The notes beneath the pieces were generated by a model. That model made no database searches. It was not told the DNA's origin and worked only from the letters and a program-made list of their open reading frames with translations. From Smittium culicis (lineage: Eukaryota; Kickxellomycota; Harpellomycetes; Harpellales; Legeriomycetaceae), in the NCBI GenBank assembly GCA_001970855.1, contig LSSN01002506.1:1-14797 (forward strand): a DNA stretch of 14,797 nucleotides, in the 5' to 3' direction. The position numbers were made by a program, and so were the translations under genes. Shown here in pieces: positions 1 through 8,260 of the stretch. Each line of letters opens with the position of its first letter. Position 1 is the first letter of the stretch.

Positions 1-139
1 GCCTATGTTGGTTATTAACCCTAGTATAATCAGCAGTGTTGCTGTTTTGTACCTCATTTGTGAGGCAATGAGGGTCATTTCCCTTCACAACGTCGCTAAA
101 TAAGGTTCTAGCACGTTTTACGGGCTTTCTAATGACCAT
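1..139 (-). CDS. Partial protein-coding gene, N-terminus only, unknown function (continues off left edge)
   Basis: An ATG at 139 (minus strand) opens a frame that stays open for 46 codons to the window edge. The predicted start is MVIRKPVKRARTLFSDVV, followed by a hydrophilic stretch with one Cys. The ATG has A at -3 and G at +4, a good eukaryotic context. Composition here is clearly less AT-rich than the DNA just upstream, which is full of A/T tracts, as expected at a gene start. The N-terminus is basic and has no signal peptide or membrane segment. I do not recognise the family from so short a piece. A plus-strand frame (2-103) is also open across the same bases and ends in TAA, so a gene end on the other strand is the main alternative; the minus reading is preferred for its start context and hydrophilic product. 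Confidence 0.5.
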   Translation of the reverse strand, partial: MVIRKPVKRARTLFSDVVKGNDPHCLTNEVQNSNTADYTRVNNQHR

Positions 140-776
140 AATTAATTAAATTGGTGTTTTTTTTTGTGCTTTTATTTATTTTTTTATTTTTTTTGTGTAG
201 GCTTTTTTTTGTGTCGCAAATTAGTCGAAATAATCAAATTCGTTAAATTCGGCGATTTGCGTGCTTTTTTTTTTCGATTTGGCTAATTAAAACCGTGCAC
301 CAAACTTGGGCACTTACAATTTAATTGCAAAAGTTAAACTTTGTCTAAAGAGACCAAACTTGTACCAAAATGTAGCTCTTGGCAAGGTCAACAAAGTTGT
401 ATTAGTAAGTTAAAGTCGATAGACTACGCGTTCGATGGTTATAGTCAATTTTATTTAGTAAGGGCGTAAAAAAAAGTTAATAGTAGATAAGAAATTAAAT
501 TTTATAGATTCTCTAATTCTATTGGCTCGCATTATAATAAATTTATATTGAGATATTGTAAGATATAATCACAATATAATATAATATAGTATTAAATATA
601 TTTATACCTATATATCTCAATTTTTTACAAATTTAAAAAAGTTAGAATTAGCTGATTTAAAAACTTTTAAAAATAAAATTTTACTAATTATATGATACTA
701 TAAATTTGACTTTATTAAAATTGTATAAACAAATCTAAAATTTATCTTTACTAAGATTTAATAAAAACAAAATGAT
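140..776. other. Intergenic region: A/T-tract leader of the left gene and 3' flank of the secreted-protein gene
   Basis: No gene is supported here. Positions about 155-280 contain several runs of 7-10 T (A-runs on the minus strand, just upstream of the ATG at 139), including two copies of a T-run followed by GTGT; such poly(dA:dT) tracts are common in fungal promoters. A 10-bp direct repeat, accaaacttg, occurs at 299-308 and 353-362. Positions 480-776 are very AT-rich and serve as 3' flank of the secreted-protein gene. No tRNA-like fold was found by eye. Confidence 0.5.
711..716 (-). terminator. Candidate polyadenylation signal (AATAAA) for the secreted-protein gene
   Basis: The plus strand reads tttatt, which is AATAAA on the coding strand, about 60 bases beyond the TAA at 777-779. 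The distance suits a eukaryotic 3' UTR, but the hexamer is frequent in DNA this AT-rich, so position is the only real support. Confidence 0.35.
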
Positions 777-2150
777 TTATTTGGAAGCATACGAAGGTTT
801 AGGTTTGTTGTAGCCATTTGAAGATGGTTTAGGCTTGTTGTAGCCATTTGATGTTGGTTCGGGCTTGTTGTAGTCATTTGATGTTGGTTCGGGCTTGTTG
901 TAGTCATTTGATGATGGTTTGGGCTTGTTGTAGTCATTTGATGATGGTTCAGAAGTAGCATAGCCGTTTGAACCACCTTCAGAGGAGCAAGGTAGATTTA
1001 CAGTTTCAGTGACTTCTTCAGTTATTGTGACAGTGTTTTCCACAGTTTCAGTTTCGGTACCATTTACAGTTTCTGTGACTTCAACGGTTTGAACATCTGT
1101 TTCAGTTACAGTTTCAGTAACTGTTTCTTCAACAGTTTGGGATTCTGTTACTTGAACGGTTTCAGTATTAGTAACTTGCTCTGTTTCGGTTTCAGTTTGT
1201 GTTTCAGTTTCAGTTACAGTGTTATTTTCAGTTTCGGTGACAGTGAAGATTGATGTGTTTACTTCAGTTTCGGTTTCAGTTTCAGTTTGAGTTACAGTAT
1301 TTTCTACAGTTTGAGTTACAACGTTATTTACAGTTTCAGTTTCAGTTTCAGTTACTTCAACCGTCCTAGTTACGGTGTTATTGACAGTTTCAGTTTCAGT
1401 CACTTGAACAGTTTCGGTATCAGTCACTTCTACGGTTTCAGTCTCAGTTACTTCAACTGTTTGAGTTTGAGTTACACCGATTGTTTGGGTGACTGTCTGA
1501 TCTTTAGTTCTAGTAACAGTTTCTTTGTTGGTAACAGTAACGGTTGAAGAAACAGTCTTAGTGGCAGTTGCATTTTTTGTTACAGTGACAGTGACAGTTT
1601 TATTGTTTGTCAATTCTTCAGGGCTCTCTTGATTATTTTCAGTGTTACCATTATTTGAGTTCGAAGGACCTGCATTCGAGCCGTCATTTTCGTCATCCTG
1701 GTTACCTACTGCACCAGTTGGTGTTCCAATAACAGCGCTTGGATCAAAACCTCCGTCAGTAGCAATTCTACCGGCCCATCTATTTCTGAATGCGCTGTCA
1801 TTATCCCAACTGGTTCTAAAACTTGGGACTGTATCCCAATTGTTTCTAAAGTCGTTAACAAAATTATAAAGATATTCAAATCTTTGACCGTAGAAATATG
1901 CTGGACGATATCTCAATCCATTGATAAAACCAATTCCTGGGGATCCGTTGAAATCCCAATATCTTCCGTGTCTAAAATGTCTACGACCTCTGAACCCGCG
2001 TCCATGGCCTCTTCCATTTCTTTTGAGCAATGGAACGTTTTCGATAACGTTGGGGTTGGATGCAGCCAATCCTGATCCGGCAGCTGGTGATGCCATAACT
2101 GATAGCATACTTGAACCAACAAGCAATAATCCTGCGAAAGTGATCTTCAT
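777..2150 (-). CDS. Secreted repeat protein: signal peptide, Kex2-like site, Arg/Gly patch, aromatic decads, Thr octad array, Tyr/Lys/Pro decapeptide tail
   Basis: This is an uninterrupted 457-codon gene; the ATG at 2150 has A at -3. Residues 1-20 form a classic signal peptide (MKIT then a hydrophobic core, likely cleavage after VMA20). K43-R44 is a good Kex2-like propeptide site. Residues 44-63 are Arg/Gly/His-rich. Residues 65-125 carry an aromatic residue every tenth position, ending in three FRxxW units. Residues 150-183 are acidic/Asn-rich. Residues 184-386 are Thr-rich with the octad TxTxTxxx. C388 is the only cysteine. Residues 403-452 are five copies of (S/T)SN(D/G)YNKP(K/E)P, then SYASK. 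There is no C-terminal hydrophobic GPI signal and no membrane span after the signal peptide, so the product is probably released or wall-associated. Many NxT sites and the Thr density suggest heavy glycosylation (inference). No enzymatic domain is recognisable. A structural, adhesive or mucilage-type extracellular role is plausible but unproven. Confidence 0.85.
   Translation of the reverse strand: MKITFAGLLLVGSSMLSVMASPAAGSGLAASNPNVIENVPLLKRNGRGHGRGFRGRRHFRHGRYWDFNGSPGIGFINGLRYRPAYFYGQRFEYLYNFVNDFRNNWDTVPSFRTSWDNDSAFRNRWAGRIATDGGFDPSAVIGTPTGAVGNQDDENDGSNAGPSNSNNGNTENNQESPEELTNNKTVTVTVTKNATATKTVSSTVTVTNKETVTRTKDQTVTQTIGVTQTQTVEVTETETVEVTDTETVQVTETETVNNTVTRTVEVTETETETVNNVVTQTVENTVTQTETETETEVNTSIFTVTETENNTVTETETQTETETEQVTNTETVQVTESQTVEETVTETVTETDVQTVEVTETVNGTETETVENTVTITEEVTETVNLPCSSEGGSNGYATSEPSSNDYNKPKPSSNDYNKPEPTSNDYNKPEPTSNGYNKPKPSSNGYNKPKPSYASK
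795..944 (-). repeat. Five tandem 30-bp units encoding (S/T)SN(D/G)YNKP(K/E)P
   Basis: Five consecutive 30-bp units encode residues 403-452 of the secreted protein. A sixth, degenerate unit (GSNGYATSEP) lies just before them at about 945-974. Units differ at only a few positions (D/G, K/E, S/T), and neighbouring units are nearly identical in DNA, which points to recent duplication by slippage or unequal crossing over. The period is a multiple of three, so copy-number change keeps the reading frame. Confidence 0.9.
996..1601 (-). repeat. Thr-rich coding repeat: TxTxTxxx octads (24-bp period) with ACTGAA-type hexamer slippage
   Basis: These bases encode residues 184-385. From T187 to V266 the protein is ten gapless octads with Thr at positions 1, 3 and 5 (for example TETETVEV and TVTVTNKE), DNA 1353-1592. 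After residue 266 the unit length varies (6, 8, 10 or 12 residues), as if Thr-Glu pairs had been gained or lost. At DNA level the Thr-Glu runs are built of hexamers close to ACTGAA (ttcagt on the plus strand), a substrate for replication slippage that stays in frame. Confidence 0.85.
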
Positions 2151-2374
2151 TTTATAGTAATTTTGATAATTAAGGAATTAGTGTTTTTTCGATATTGTAG
2201 TAAGGCGGAATACAAGTTAGGTATTGCGATAGATTAAGGTTAATCTCGGTTTATTTTCTTGTACAAGGGGTTTAAGGGAAATATCTTATAAGTTAGGTTT
2301 AATAATTTAATCTTAAGGAAGAATTGTCTTTTACTTAAGTTGATAATTATACAAAATTTACAACTTGCAGTTAG

Positions 2375-2382
2375 TTTATATA
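2375..2382 (-). promoter_or_regulatory. Candidate TATA box of the secreted-protein gene
   Basis: The minus strand reads TATATAAA about 225 bases upstream of the ATG at 2150. If used, it would give a 5' leader near 190-200 nt. It is less AT-monotonous than its surroundings and sits next to mixed-composition sequence, but TATA-like strings are common in this DNA. A 5' UTR intron cannot be excluded. Confidence 0.4.
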
Positions 2383-3240
2383 CAAAAATATATGGCTAAC
2401 TACCACCAAGAAAAAATTTTAAATATCATATTTTTTTCTTCAAAGTGTTATTTTTTCTAGATAAAGCATTTACTAAAATGGCTTTTTAAGGATAAAGAAT
2501 GTAAAAAATATGTAAATAATCAACTAAAATTAGCTATAATTATATCCAAAACTAGGAATGTATGATTTTTTTTTTTGTTAAAATAATTATGTAATAATTA
2601 ATGTTATAGAACTGAAATAAAAGATATTAGCATGCAATGTCATTTTCGTTACTTATTTGAGTAAGAAAACACTATGATAAATAAAATTGTGGAGGTGATA
2701 TTATATGAAGGGTTTATCATTGTTTAAATATACTGGCATTGTTTAATTTTTATCAAAAGCATCCAAAAAGATGATGATGTTTTCATATATAGTTTATAAA
2801 AAAAAATCTAATCCCTTTGAACAATTAAATTTTACGAAAGTAGTTAAATTTCATTGTTCAAAAGTAAAATATACAAGCAATCTTTGGAAATAATTAAATA
2901 AGCATTTGCATATATCTTTTGCAAATTTGCTCCTGTATCCACAATATTAAATTTTTTATTGAGTATGTTCATTGATATCTTTTTTTCGAGTTGGCTCACT
3001 ATTATAATAAATATATGCTTTATTCTCGATATATTATAAAAGCCTTATTGTTATTTTTTTACTTATATTGTCATTAATCTACGCTTTCATTATCTTATTT
3101 CTTATTATAGTGTCATGCTACAGCTATTTTTAAAACTTGGAAAAAAGTTTTAGTACAGTTTCCAATCGATGAAATTAAAAACTTTATTTTATAACCGCCT
3201 ACACTAAAAAATCTGCAATTATATTAAACAAAACTGACCC

Positions 3241-3263
3241 CAAGTATCAAAAAATGATACTTG
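3241..3263. repeat. Perfect 9-bp inverted repeat with 5-nt A loop
   Basis: CAAGTATCA, five A residues, then TGATACTTG: the arms are exact complements. It is an isolated hairpin in otherwise featureless AT-rich DNA, not next to a gene end, so it is not an evident terminator. Function unknown. Confidence 0.6.
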
Positions 3264-5676
3264 TCTGAAAATTCTAATCATTTACTTATTTTAATACTTT
3301 TGATTAAAGATAAAAAAGACACTAATTAACCATTATAGCTAACCAAAGGACTTTTATGAATCCTTGTCATTATTTTTCGTTTTTAAAAGAAATTCAAATA
3401 TAATTATTAGTAATTTGAGCAGTATAAAAATTAATTTCAATTCAACTAACAATATTAAAACTTTAAATTCTTTTAAAAAAAATTGAATTTACTCATCATT
3501 TTAATAAGTGTCAAATTATTATTAAGTAATTATTTAAAGAACTTGCATTCTTTACTATAAATAAAGAATAATAAAATAAAATAAAATATTATTTATCTAA
3601 CTATAAAAAATATATCCTTGAATAAGATTTTTTTGATAAAATATTAAAAATATAGTAACTCTCATATTGGAATAATAACTCTGAGTAAATCTAATATAAA
3701 AAAAAATATATATATATAATATATTTTCGACTTGAATAATTATTATTCTATACCTTTTTTGGCTGAGAATGTGGCTTTTAATTTAATTTTCTATTAAATT
3801 GTTTGAAGTTGAAGATATGAAAATTTAAATCGAAATATAACTTAGGCAGATTTTAGTTAGAAAATCTAATTGTTTTATTAAACAATTTGCAACAAATAAT
3901 ATGCTTTTTCTCAAAACACAAAATTTAGTTGGATAACCTCTTTAATATAGATATAAGATATTGAACTAGACCTTTTTTACTTGTAAAACCACATCTTTAA
4001 ATTGAAGTGCCTATTTTATCCTATAACTTTTAAAAAATTATCAGTAGCCACTTTATTGCTTAATCTTTATTTTCAAATTAATCTTTCACAAGATAGAAAA
4101 GACTTTATAATAAATTATTAAAAAAAGCTCAACTCTTATTTCTTCACTTACATCCAATTTCAAACTTTCTTTGAAGGTGCTACATATAGAAAGTGGTAAA
4201 ATTATTTATTGAAGCCTTGAATTGCTTTCATCGAGCATTTTTATTCACTAGTTATTCTATTTGAACCTTCCAACGCGGCCTTAATTTTATGCTCAAATAA
4301 CTTACGCTTAACTCGCTGAACTGATTACATAAAAATAGTCTAAAATGTGCTTTATATAAACTATTTAGTATCAATCTAAAAAAAAAGAGTATTTTAGTTG
4401 CTAAAACCAATACTAAGCGAAGTAGAATTTTAATGGTTTTATTTTTATGCTTTATGCCCAAAAAAATGGGTTTATTTATGTTAATAATTATTAATTTGTA
4501 GGTGGGGTTTTTAAATTAAAGATCAAATCTAATAATAAGTATTGAAAATATTCTAACATCTAAAGTTTATATTTGAACTGTAAAAAATAACAAAAATCTA
4601 TAATTGACATTTTTATACTGTGCAATTAATAAATGTTATTGGCAAACTTATGATAAAGTATCCATAAATAAAACCAATAATATTTGTATTGTGATTTTTT
4701 TGGTTAATTTTTTCATATTGAAATATTCTACAAGAGTATTCAAGTACAAGTTAAATAACAATTACCGCATTTTGATGCAAAAATTTTTTTTCTTTTATTA
4801 CATTATTTTATATTGAAATCCTTTTCCTCTAAATAGCTTTTTAACTAGTAAAATGATTTTAACCATATATTTGCTTTAGGCTCAGAAAAAAATATAATAA
4901 ACAATACTCGATATTTTTTTAAAGTGAAATTTACTGATCCAAGTAAATGATTTAATTCTAGAAAAAATCTGCTTTTAGCATTGTGTAAATGATAAAAATT
5001 AAATCAAAATGAATTAGTTAAAATTTATTTATTCCAAGGAAAAAGTGAAATTATTTGATAAGAAATATTAACTATTTTAAATTTCATATATATTAGTCAA
5101 AATTTAGAATATTAAAGAGACCTATAAATATTTAGTTAGAAAAGTTTTAATTTAATAGATGTGATAAATTATGCAATTAAAAAAGTCCATATAAGCGATC
5201 TTATTTGGATAATATAATAAAAGATAAGCGAGCGTGATCGTCTTAATATCTAAAATAATCAAGAGAAGAATAAAAGATAAGCTCTCTAAAAATTAGTAGT
5301 TTAAAATACTTCAAATTGAATAAAACTCTTAATAAATAAATTAGATAATTCATAAAATTCAAATCTAAAAAGAGAATAAATAATCTTAAAAATAACAGAA
5401 ATTGAAAGGCTGTATAAAAATCGTTATTGTTAGTATTTATTATATCATACTATAAAAAGCTTTTATTTTTGTAATTTTGGGAGATATAAGCGAAAGTAAT
5501 GATCAATTCTGATAAATTATTCTCTCATTCATACTCTTTACTTTAATATTTTCATTTCTATTATTCAAATTTACTTTATAAAAAGCAAAAGTGTCAATTT
5601 AACACGTGAGAGTGTCATATGTAAACTTACAAAACTTGATCAATTCAGTAATTTTTCTTCAGCATTTAGCGATTAA

Positions 5677-6304
5677 AACTTTACAATAAAATCACAAGAC
5701 GAGTTTGAAATACATAACGTTCAGAAAAAAAAAAACTTATATAAAGACAGGAAAATTTCTACAACAAGAGCATTAAAATTTTTTGGGAATATGATTATTT
5801 ATCTAATGTGAAAAATAATTTTCATACTAATCGTTTTGTAAACATAGTTATTTCTCCTCTTTAAATTTTTTGGATCAACTTTTATAAATAAAAAAAATAC
5901 ATTAGCCAAAGTTAACCAAATCAAAACTATATACCCAATTAGTAATAAATTTCCTAAACAAAATTACTTATAATAAAGCTAAAGTCATATCAACCCTCAA
6001 CAAAATTGCAAGAACCCCAAATAACTCAGCCGCAGTAACTGAAACTTATAAATATTTATTGAAAGAGCCTTTAGTGTCATTTCAGTTGCTTTTAATACCA
6101 AATCAAGGTATCATAGAAATTCAAAGGCCTTCTAGAGCCTACTTTTATCCCCTCACCCTTTTTTTTTACTATCAGAAAAAATTTCACGCATTCTTCTTTT
6201 AATTGCTGATAATGATAAAACCATTCAAGTATGCTAATTTACGAATTCCGTTTCATTGTGTAAATTTACTGTGCGACTCGAATAATTTATATTTAAGGTT
6301 CAGG
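5677..6304 (+). pseudogene. Possible relic coding region, unidentified product
   Basis: From 5906 to 6304 one plus-strand frame runs 133 codons with a single internal TAA at 6200-6202. At this base composition I would expect around ten stops. It has no ATG near its 5' end. Fragments read like ordinary protein (NKIARTPNNSAAVTETYKYL before the stop, KPFKYANLRIPFHCVNLLCD after it). Local G+C rises to about 32-37% around 6001-6180, against 15-25% in flanking spacer. In a different frame, 5677-5808 is open for 44 codons (includes KSQDEFEIHNVQKKKNLY), consistent with a frameshift or a separate exon. A TTAG just before 5906 and a poly-T tract ending in cag near 6173 could be splice acceptors, so a divergent spliced gene is the alternative. 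No family recognised. Confidence 0.3.
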
Positions 6305-6550
6305 TAATTAGGTTTTTCGATCCTAATAAAAGGTAAATAAAATTATTAGAAATTGAAATAAAAAAAAATAGAAAAGCTCAACATCCCAAAAGTGAAAATT
6401 GATCTCTATTTATATTTAAGGAAAATGTAATTTATTTTCATTAATAAATTCAAGAGTTACTGTAACGCAAATGTGATTGTACTATTTCACTATATGTTGA
6501 CGTGATAGCATGTTAATACTAAACTGTTATACCTTGGTTTTGTTCTTATT

Positions 6551-6619
6551 CATATTCCGTAAAAGAAGAATATGTATCGTGGCGCTAGCGCACTCATATT
6601 TCTAGCTTTTTAACTAGAA
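6551..6619. repeat. Cluster of three short inverted repeats
   Basis: Three palindromic elements lie within 69 bases: CATATTC (6551-6557) paired with GAATATG (6568-6574) across a 10-nt loop; the perfect palindrome GCGCTAGCGC (6582-6591); and TTCTAG (6600-6605) paired with CTAGAA (6614-6619). The GC-rich central palindrome stands out strongly from the AT-rich flanks. Smaller palindromes (GTTACTGTAAC at 6456-6466 and GTAAATTTAC at 6260-6269) lie nearby. Function unknown. Confidence 0.45.
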
Positions 6620-6932
6620 TTTAATATTAAATTATATTAAGGATTAAACCATAAAAATAAATTATTTTTTGCTATAATTTTCAATCATTACAAGTAAAAT
6701 AACTAAGAAAAATTCTTTTCGAAAAAACGCGACGATCATAATTATGGAAAAAAATATAGGCGACCTTTATATAACCCACATATTTATTAATTTTATCTTT
6801 AGGAATGTCTTTGCTATCTGAGAAAAGTTTTAAAAAATAAAAAATATTAAATTTCACTTATAAAAAGTGTAAACTTGAAGCATAAAAAGATAAGGAAAGC
6901 ATTACTTGACAAAAAAAAAAACTATGATTTAA

Positions 6933-8230
6933 TTACGAATTAATTGTAGAACTCTTCGAAAATTTCAACAAGTGATCTTTCGCCGCTGAATATACTTTCT
7001 GAATCCTCAGCTCATTTTGACCTGGATCAATGAGCCCATTAATTCCATCAATATCATGATGATATTCCTCATGTTTATTTAGAATACTTTGAAAAGGGAC
7101 TTGATTTTGGTTATCTCTTCTTGATGTTCGCGCTTAGTCACCTCAAATATATTTAGACTCAATTATCTACATTCTTTGGGAATATGAAATAATTGAATAG
7201 AAAACTGGTTTTCATTTTTATACTTTGTCTATTCCTCACTTTGTAAGTAATCACAATATTTACGCATATATTTTTTCCTCTTTTCTTCACATACCCCTTA
7301 TTGATGGTTGTGGGGATATATATTAACGGCAGAGCGCTAATAAACGTCAGAATGAGGCCTTTCCTTATCACTTTTAGGACCATTCAGTTCTTTGATAGAT
7401 TCTCTCAAGCTCACTAAAACGTTTTAAGGATGCAATAAACTAAAGTTCCATCCATCAAATTTTCAAAGATCCCGACCCCATTTTTCAAAACAAAGAAAAA
7501 AAGTAAGCGAGTTACGTGAAATTTTGAGTAAAAAAAGTGGTATTGGCCGCATCTGCGGTTGACTGCGCTTTTCTATCATTTATCTAATGTGTATTGTATT
7601 ACATCAATCAAATGATGGCATTAAATTAAGGGGAGTGTATTTTGCTACCATTTTGTCCTCTTTTTTTTCAAACAATACTTTTCATGTATACTTTATTAGA
7701 TATTTGTTGTATTGATACCCGAGTTTTCTTATTTTTCCTGGAAATTTTAGCGCTTGTTTGAAGCCTTTTATCTCTGGCCTAGGCTAACATCGATCTCGGC
7801 TGGAGTAGAAAGATCCTCATTATCCTTAAGAAAATTTTTATTTAGTTCACAAGATATACCTCTACTTTACTCATGTAACAGTCTGAGAAAAAAATATTCC
7901 ACGTTCTTCTGCTTGATCTAGAAACGCTCAAATTCCATAAAATTCAAAATCTAATATGTTTAAACTTGTAATTTGCATGCCCATTTAAAGATAGTAGCTA
8001 ATGTTTCATTAAACCTTTATTAGATCATAAATGTATAAATTTCTAATCTCCTATTCAGTGATAGCTATACTAAAAAAAAAAAAAATATCTAAAGTAGTTG
8101 TGAGCGCTTACAATATTCTCTAGGTATGACTCACAAGTACTCAACGAAGTTTTGTTCTAGCTAAAGGATCGAAAAAATATAAATAATTAGTCGGTTGTTT
8201 CAGTTTTTCAGGCTATTCGAGCGTGTGTTC
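6933..8230 (-). pseudogene. Decayed coding island, unidentified product, several stops and frameshifts
   Basis: G+C here is about 33-45% in the lines I counted (7021-7080, 7321-7380, 7501-7560, 7741-7800, 8101-8160), as high as or higher than the intact genes and far above the surrounding spacer. On the minus strand, protein-like frames follow one another with stops and frame changes between them: PEKLKQPTNYLYFFDPLART (8144-8212), SCELNKNFLKDNEDLSTPAE (7771-7860 segment), a 52-codon frame at 7417-7572 containing KNGVGIFENLMDGTLVYC, a neighbouring frame with ESIKELNGPKSDKERPHSDV, and a 65-codon 3' segment at 6936-7130 containing DGINGLIDPGQNELRIQKVY. Individual frame lengths are not beyond chance; composition plus consistent strand is the argument. 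The ATG frame at 7159-7383 lies inside the island in yet another frame and is not preferred. No family recognised; a divergent multi-intron gene is the alternative. Confidence 0.35.
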
Positions 8231-8260
8231 CTAATCCTATCAACCTTTTGTTAGATATTT

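Larger units (their letters stand above)
2151..5676. other. Long AT-rich intergenic region without a supportable gene
   Basis: The first 250 bases are promoter and 5' flank of the secreted-protein gene. The rest is very AT-rich (one counted line near 3500 is 9 G+C in 60). It contains an AT dinucleotide run at 3706-3718, a perfect 9-bp inverted repeat at 3241-3263, and a 14-bp direct repeat (aataaaagataagc) at 5216-5229 and 5269-5282. Open frames at 4252-4461 and 4604-4816 are dominated by Phe/Leu/Ile/Lys/Asn, as chance frames in AT-rich DNA are. I see no tRNA, rRNA or intact transposon end. Confidence 0.6.

Noticed and set aside
426..431. ACGCGT, the MluI cell-cycle box
   Set aside because: A single copy, about 290 bp from an uncharacterised partial gene; too little to call an operator.
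395..460. Possible tRNA around a GTTCGATGG string
   Set aside because: No acceptor stem, D arm or anticodon arm of the right spacing can be drawn on either strand.
758..976. 72-codon minus-strand frame overlapping the end of the secreted-protein gene
   Set aside because: It is the shifted reading of the 30-bp tandem repeat (Met-Thr-Thr-Thr type repeats); the period is a multiple of three, so any frame without a stop in one unit stays open in all.
996..1601. Ice-binding protein as an annotation for the Thr array
   Set aside because: TxT spacing alone is not diagnostic; no cysteine-braced coil or known family motif accompanies it. Kept only as a testable idea.
1287..2157. Several plus- and minus-strand frames inside the secreted-protein gene
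   Set aside because: They are antisense or shifted readings of a repetitive gene; none has a signal, domain or composition of its own.
4252..4816. Two frames of about 70 codons (4252-4461 minus, 4604-4816 plus)
   Set aside because: Their products are dominated by Phe, Leu, Ile, Lys, Asn and Tyr, as expected from chance frames in very AT-rich DNA; no motif or local composition change supports them.
7159..7383. 74-codon minus-strand ATG frame
   Set aside because: It lies inside the decayed island but in a different frame from the segments that look most protein-like on either side; no domain is visible.
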